Shown piece after piece: positions 8,161 through 11,494 of a DNA stretch of 11,494 bases; the stretch's first letter is position 1; each line of letters opens with the position of its first letter. A program made the position numbers and the translations under genes. The DNA is from Polynucleobacter sp. (lineage in GTDB: Bacteria > Pseudomonadota > Gammaproteobacteria > Burkholderiales > Burkholderiaceae). The notes beneath the pieces were generated by a model. That model saw nothing but the letters and a program-made list of their open reading frames with translations, was not told where the DNA came from and made no database searches. The stretch lies in assembly GCA_023257325.1 (NCBI GenBank), contig JALRCP010000118.1, positions 1-11,494 on the forward strand. The letters run 5' to 3'.

Positions 8161-9621
8161 ATGGTTATAGATAAAAAATTGCCCTTTGATGAGATGTCCT
8201 TGGATGATGTCACTCAAAACTTTAAGGATCCTCAGGTATCTCGGTTCCATTACCAAAAATTTGCACAATGGCTAAGTCAGCAAGGTGAGTCATATCTCAG
8301 CGCCCGTAGGGAAGAAGCAGATTTAATGTTTCGTCGAGTCGGCATTACTTTTGCGGTTTACGGTGAGAGTGCAGGCACTGAGAGAACTATTCCATTTGAC
8401 ATCGTACCCAGAATTTTTCCAGCCTCTGAGTGGAGTCGTCTTGAAGCAGGTCTGCGGCAGCGGGTCACAGCATTGAATATGTTTTTGCATGATGTGTATC
8501 ACGAACAGCACATTTTGAAAGCAGGTGTTATCCCCAAAGAGCAAGTATTAAACAATGCTCAATTCAGGCCAGAGATGATGGGGGTTGATGTTCCGATGAA
8601 CACCTATGCACATATTGCAGGGATTGACATTGTGAGAGCAACTCACGGTGAAAACACGGGCGAATTCTTTGTCTTAGAAGATAACTTGCGTGTGCCATCG
8701 GGCGTTTCGTACATGTTAGAAAACCGCAAAATGATGATGCGTTTATTCCCTGAATTATTTGCGCAACATCGCGTAGCACCTGTAGCGCATTATCCAGACT
8801 TGTTGTTGGATACCTTGCGCCAAGCGGCGCCTCATCAAAATGCCAACCCAACAGTGGTGGTTTTAACCCCTGGAATGTACAACTCAGCATACTTTGAGCA
8901 TGCATTCTTGGCTCAGCAAATGGGGGTTGAATTGGTGGAAGGTAAAGATTTGTTTGTTCAAAAAGACATTCTTTACATGAGAACGACCCAAGGGGCTAAA
9001 AAGGTAGATGTCATTTACCGTCGTGTGGATGATGACTTTTTAGATCCTGAGGTCTTCCGTTCTGACTCGGCTTTAGGTTCATTTGGATTGATGAGGGCTT
9101 ATAAAGCAGGCAATGTCGCAATTTGTAATGCGATTGGTACGGGGGTGGCTGATGACAAATCAATTTATCCCTATGTGCCGGACATGATTCGTTTCTATTT
9201 GGATGAAGATCCTCTGATTGCTAACGTTCCTACCTATATGTGCCGCAAGCCTCATGATTTGAAATATGTCTTAGATCACATTGCAGAACTGGTGGTGAAG
9301 GAGGTTCATGGAGCTGGCGGGTATGGCATGTTGGTAGGCCCAGCATCTACTCAAGCTGAGATTGCTCAATTCAAAGAAAAGGTCAAAGCCAATCCGGCGG
9401 GTTACATCGCTCAACCAACTTTGGCTTTATCCACCTGTCCAACTTATGTGGATTCGGGGATTGCTCCTCGTCACATTGATTTGCGACCGTTTGTGTTGTC
9501 TGGCAAAGAAATTCGCATGGCACCCGGTGGTTTGACTCGAGTGGCACTCAAAGAAGGTTCCTTGGTGGTGAACTCCTCTCAAGGGGGTGGTACCAAAGAT
9601 ACCTGGGTCTTAGAACACTAA
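8161..9621 (+). CDS. Circularly permuted type ATP-grasp protein
   Basis: A 486-residue member of the circularly permuted ATP-grasp family (COG2308/CP_ATPgrasp, from memory). ATP-grasp enzymes join a carboxylate to an amine or thiol through an acyl-phosphate. The substrate of this family is unknown, and amide or peptide ligation has been predicted. Visible conserved blocks are VLEDNLRVPSG (171-181), LTPGMYNSAYFEHAF, VDVIYRRVDDDF, NAIGTGVADDKSIYPY, KEVHGAGGYGM (380-390), IDLRPF (439-444), MAPGGLTRVA (about 453-462) and NSSQGGGTKDTW near the C-terminus. The E, D, N, K and R residues in these blocks are candidates for nucleotide and metal binding. No signal peptide or TM segment is seen. ATG 8161 has a good Shine-Dalgarno. 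The alpha-E gene follows 16 nt after the stop, matching the well-known pairing of these two families. Family assignment is secure; function is not. Confidence 0.93.
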   Translation: MVIDKKLPFDEMSLDDVTQNFKDPQVSRFHYQKFAQWLSQQGESYLSARREEADLMFRRVGITFAVYGESAGTERTIPFDIVPRIFPASEWSRLEAGLRQRVTALNMFLHDVYHEQHILKAGVIPKEQVLNNAQFRPEMMGVDVPMNTYAHIAGIDIVRATHGENTGEFFVLEDNLRVPSGVSYMLENRKMMMRLFPELFAQHRVAPVAHYPDLLLDTLRQAAPHQNANPTVVVLTPGMYNSAYFEHAFLAQQMGVELVEGKDLFVQKDILYMRTTQGAKKVDVIYRRVDDDFLDPEVFRSDSALGSFGLMRAYKAGNVAICNAIGTGVADDKSIYPYVPDMIRFYLDEDPLIANVPTYMCRKPHDLKYVLDHIAELVVKEVHGAGGYGMLVGPASTQAEIAQFKEKVKANPAGYIAQPTLALSTCPTYVDSGIAPRHIDLRPFVLSGKEIRMAPGGLTRVALKEGSLVVNSSQGGGTKDTWVLEH

Positions 9622-9625
9622 AAAT

Positions 9626-9633
9626 AAGGAGAT
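9626..9633 (+). promoter_or_regulatory. Strong ribosome binding site of the alpha-E gene
   Basis: AAGGAGAT, nearly full complementarity to the 16S 3' end, sits in the 16-nt gap with GGAG ending 6 nt before ATG 9638. It is the best Shine-Dalgarno in the operon and fixes the start. Confidence 0.85.
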
Positions 9634-9637
9634 AAAA

Positions 9638-10597
9638 ATGCTATCAAGAACAGCCGATCATCTTTATTGGATGTCACGTTACACCGAGCGTGCCGAGAAT
9701 ACTGCTCGGATGCTCGACGTGAATTATCAGATGTCATTATTGCCACAGTCGGCAGAAGTTTCCGAGCGCGCTTGGAGGTCTTTATTGGAAATCTCTGAGT
9801 TAACGAGTGCATTTGATGCCAATTATGTTTTGATGTCACCCAAGGACGTGATTCATTTCATGGTGAGCGACATGAATAATCCATCTTCCATCATGTGTTG
9901 CTTACAAGCGGCGAGAGAAAATGCCCGTGCTGTGAGGGGTTCAATGACCACTGAATTATGGGAGACCATCAATACTACGTGGCTAGAAGCCCAGAAAAAA
10001 ATGCGTGATGGCATTTTAGACAGTGCGCCTTCTGAGTTTTTTGAGTGGGTAAAGTTCCGTTCTCATCAAACCCGGGGTGTTCAGCATGGCACCATGGTTC
10101 GTGATGAAGTATTTCATTTCATCCGTTTGGGTACTTTTTTAGAGCGGGCCGATAACACGGCTCGTCTATTGGATGTTAAGTCTCTCACTGCAGAGCACAT
10201 GCGAGAACAGGGCCACGATTCCGTCGATGATTTCTATTATTGGGCAGCTATTCTCAGATCAGTCTCTGCTTTTGAAATTTATCGCAAAGTCTATCGTGAC
10301 GTCATTACTCCCGAGCGCGTGGCTGAGCTTTTGATTCTTCGCTCTGATATGCCTCGGTCCCTATCTGCCTGCATGAATGAAGTAGTGGATATATTGGGGA
10401 AGATTAAAAATTCTCAATCCAGCAAAACCATCACTCAAGCCAGGAACTTGCTGGCTGAATTAAGAGATTCGCGCATTCAGGAAATTTTAGGACTTGGATT
10501 GCACGTATTCTTGACGCATTTCCTTGAGCGAGTGAATGCAGTCGGAACGGGAATCAGTCGAGACTTTTTGTTGCCGATTGAAGAAATGGCGGCTTAA
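9638..10597 (+). CDS. Alpha-E domain protein
   Basis: A 319-residue, largely helical protein of the alpha-E family (COG2307, from memory), nearly always encoded beside the circularly permuted ATP-grasp protein. No catalytic activity has been assigned, and a scaffold or partner role has been proposed. The family start MLSRTADHLYWMSRY is intact, followed by TERAENTAR (16-24). A second copy of this motif, FLERADNTAR (167-176), lies mid-protein. Both run on into (M/L)LDV, suggesting an internally duplicated helical unit with conserved Glu, Arg and Asn. There is no signal peptide or TM segment. It has the strongest Shine-Dalgarno of the operon. In many relatives a transglutaminase-like gene follows; here an 84-nt spacer leads straight to the Anbu gene. 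Confidence 0.93.
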   Translation: MLSRTADHLYWMSRYTERAENTARMLDVNYQMSLLPQSAEVSERAWRSLLEISELTSAFDANYVLMSPKDVIHFMVSDMNNPSSIMCCLQAARENARAVRGSMTTELWETINTTWLEAQKKMRDGILDSAPSEFFEWVKFRSHQTRGVQHGTMVRDEVFHFIRLGTFLERADNTARLLDVKSLTAEHMREQGHDSVDDFYYWAAILRSVSAFEIYRKVYRDVITPERVAELLILRSDMPRSLSACMNEVVDILGKIKNSQSSKTITQARNLLAELRDSRIQEILGLGLHVFLTHFLERVNAVGTGISRDFLLPIEEMAA

Positions 10598-10613
10598 TCC
10601 CGATGACTTAAGG

Positions 10614-10635
10614 GTCGCTACAGAAGTGTGGCGAT
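10614..10635 (+). other. Hairpin in the spacer between alpha-E and Anbu genes
   Basis: GTCGCTACA (10614-10622) pairs with TGTGGCGAT (10627-10635) around a GAAG loop, giving a 9-bp stem that includes two G-U pairs. No T-run follows, so it is not a standard Rho-independent terminator. It could protect the 3' end of a processed upstream transcript, attenuate read-through, or have no function. The rest of the 84-nt spacer shows no gene. Confidence 0.35.
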
Positions 10636-10636
10636 A

Positions 10637-10666
10637 TTGGCAATACAACACAAGATGATTTTTATT
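10637..10666 (+). promoter_or_regulatory. Weak candidate promoter for the Anbu gene
   Basis: TTGGCA (10637-10642, 5 of 6 to consensus) is followed after 18 nt by TTTATT (10661-10666, 4 of 6). Transcription would start about 10673, leaving almost no leader before AGGG (10674-10677) and ATG 10682. It could give the protease gene expression independent of the upstream operon. The evidence is thin. Confidence 0.25.
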
Positions 10667-10681
10667 AACGACTAGGGCTTT

Positions 10682-11401
10682 ATGACGTATTGCATTGCGA
10701 TTCGATTGGATCAAGGTTTGGTGTTTTTATCTGACAGCAGAACCAACGCGGGTGTGGACGCTGTTTCTAATTTTAGAAAGATGGCCATCTTTAAGAATGA
10801 AGGCGATCGTGTGATGGTCTTGATGTCAGCAGGAAATTTGGCCATTACTCAAGCGGTTCGACATTATTTAAATCACCCTGAGCCTGATAGCCCCAGTATT
10901 TGGAATGCATCTACTTTATTCGATGCTGCGCAGGTTCTTGGGGATATTGTGCGCAAGGTTCGTGATCGAGATGCAGAAGAGTTACAAAAGTCTGGCATTG
11001 AGTTCAATATCAATCTGATTTTTGGTGGGCAGATTAAAGGGCAGGCACCCTCGATCTTTCAAGTCTATGCGGCAGGTAATTTCATTGAGGCTACCGTTGA
11101 AACCCCTTATTTTCAGATTGGTGAGGCCAAATATGGAAAACCCATTCTTGATCGGGTCATCACTCAAGAGACTCCATTAAAAGAAGCGGCCAAATGTGCA
11201 TTGATTTCGATGGATTCGACAATTAAGTCGAATATTTCAGTTGGGTTGCCTTTGGATCTATTGATTTATCCCAAGGATGATTTAAAAACTGATCATTTAT
11301 TGGTGATTGACGAAAAAAATGAATATTTCAAGATGATTCACGAAACTTGGGGTAAGCGATTGCGCCAAATTTTCTCTGAGATTGAAGATCCAGTCTGGTA
11401 A
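10682..11401 (+). CDS. Anbu-type proteasome-related NTN hydrolase (predicted proteasome-type protease)
   Basis: A 239-residue member of the Anbu family (COG3484, from memory), a bacterial relative of proteasome beta subunits and HslV. The N-terminus MTYCIAIRLDQGLVFLSDSR is the family signature. Thr2 becomes the N-terminal nucleophile after Met removal, so no propeptide is needed. Asp18 (SDSR) and Lys33 (FRKM) sit where proteasomal Asp17 and Lys33 act, and SAGNL (49-53) matches the active-site glycine loop. Later family blocks, LIFGGQIKG and FQIGEAKYGKPILDR, are intact. Structures of homologues show open helical ring-like assemblies (recalled), and peptidase activity is unsettled. The start has AGGG 4 nt upstream. 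It is the last gene before a possible terminator. Linkage to ATP-grasp and alpha-E genes suggests it processes or hydrolyses what they make, but that is inference. Confidence 0.94.
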   Translation: MTYCIAIRLDQGLVFLSDSRTNAGVDAVSNFRKMAIFKNEGDRVMVLMSAGNLAITQAVRHYLNHPEPDSPSIWNASTLFDAAQVLGDIVRKVRDRDAEELQKSGIEFNINLIFGGQIKGQAPSIFQVYAAGNFIEATVETPYFQIGEAKYGKPILDRVITQETPLKEAAKCALISMDSTIKSNISVGLPLDLLIYPKDDLKTDHLLVIDEKNEYFKMIHETWGKRLRQIFSEIEDPVW

Positions 11402-11410
11402 AGGCTTTCT

Positions 11411-11428
11411 GGGGTCATTTTTGACCCC
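11411..11428 (+). terminator. Possible Rho-independent terminator after the Anbu gene
   Basis: GGGGTCA (11411-11417) and TGACCCC (11422-11428) form a perfect 7-bp stem with a TTTT loop, 9 nt after the stop codon. The T-run (TTTTT, 11437-11441) comes 8 nt later rather than directly after the stem. It is therefore an imperfect terminator, though its position is right. Confidence 0.55.
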
Positions 11429-11439
11429 GCAATGAATTT

Positions 11440-11469
11440 TTGAACATTCTTTCTGGGTGTCGCTATAAT
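11440..11469 (+). promoter_or_regulatory. Sigma-70-like promoter for the next gene downstream
   Basis: TTGAAC (11440-11445, 4 of 6 to consensus) lies 18 nt before a perfect TATAAT (11464-11469). Transcription would start near 11476, rightwards. No coding start is visible in the remaining 25 nt, so the gene served is outside the window. Confidence 0.65.
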
Positions 11470-11494
11470 TGCGTATTACCCACTAAGCATATTC

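Noticed and set aside
10598..10681. Remnant of a transglutaminase gene in the spacer
   Set aside because: The three forward frames give short peptides broken by stops and show none of the transglutaminase Cys/His/Asp motifs, so a deletion scar cannot be shown from this sequence.
10487..10714. Minus-strand open frame covering the alpha-E/Anbu spacer
   Set aside because: It mostly lies antisense to alpha-E and the Anbu start and has no family-like motif.
11470..11494. Start of a tRNA, rRNA or ribosomal-protein gene after the terminal promoter
   Set aside because: Only 25 bases remain, and they hold no start codon with a Shine-Dalgarno or RNA-gene signature.

Overview
The window looks like a stretch of betaproteobacterial chromosome, most likely Burkholderiaceae and probably close to Polynucleobacter. 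The basis is gene order, protein motifs, a moderate GC content (roughly mid-40s by eye) and very tight gene packing. This is an inference from recognised families; no database search was run. No mobile element, CRISPR array, tRNA or rRNA is visible, and no gene-free stretch exceeds about 85 bases.

Minus strand, 1-2774: an operon reading leftwards of an RpfE-like (phosphoglycerate-mutase-like) gene, recJ and the start of prfB. The first two overlap by ATGA and prfB begins 9 nt after recJ. prfB runs off the left edge, but its programmed +1 frameshift site (GGAGG, TAT, CTT, TGA C) is inside the window. The order rpfE-recJ-prfB matches the housekeeping flank of the Xanthomonas rpf cluster as I remember it.

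Plus strand, 2834-10597: six genes with gaps of 1 to 24 nt, read as one operon from a short divergent spacer. They are lolC/E (lipoprotein-releasing permease), lolD (its ATPase), a TatD-family metal-dependent hydrolase close to YjjV, comEC (DNA-uptake channel with a complete C-terminal metallo-beta-lactamase domain), a circularly permuted ATP-grasp protein, and an alpha-E protein.

Plus strand, 10598-11401: an 84-nt spacer holding a 9-bp hairpin leads to a proteasome-like NTN hydrolase of the Anbu family (Thr2 exposed on Met removal, Asp18, Lys33). A 7-bp inverted repeat follows. A sigma-70-like promoter with a perfect TATAAT then fires towards a gene outside the window.

The least understood part is 8161-11401. 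ATP-grasp, alpha-E and Anbu belong to a conserved bacterial gene neighbourhood that has been predicted to make and process a peptide or amide product, with no settled function. The transglutaminase-like gene that commonly accompanies the set is not between alpha-E and Anbu, nor elsewhere in the window.
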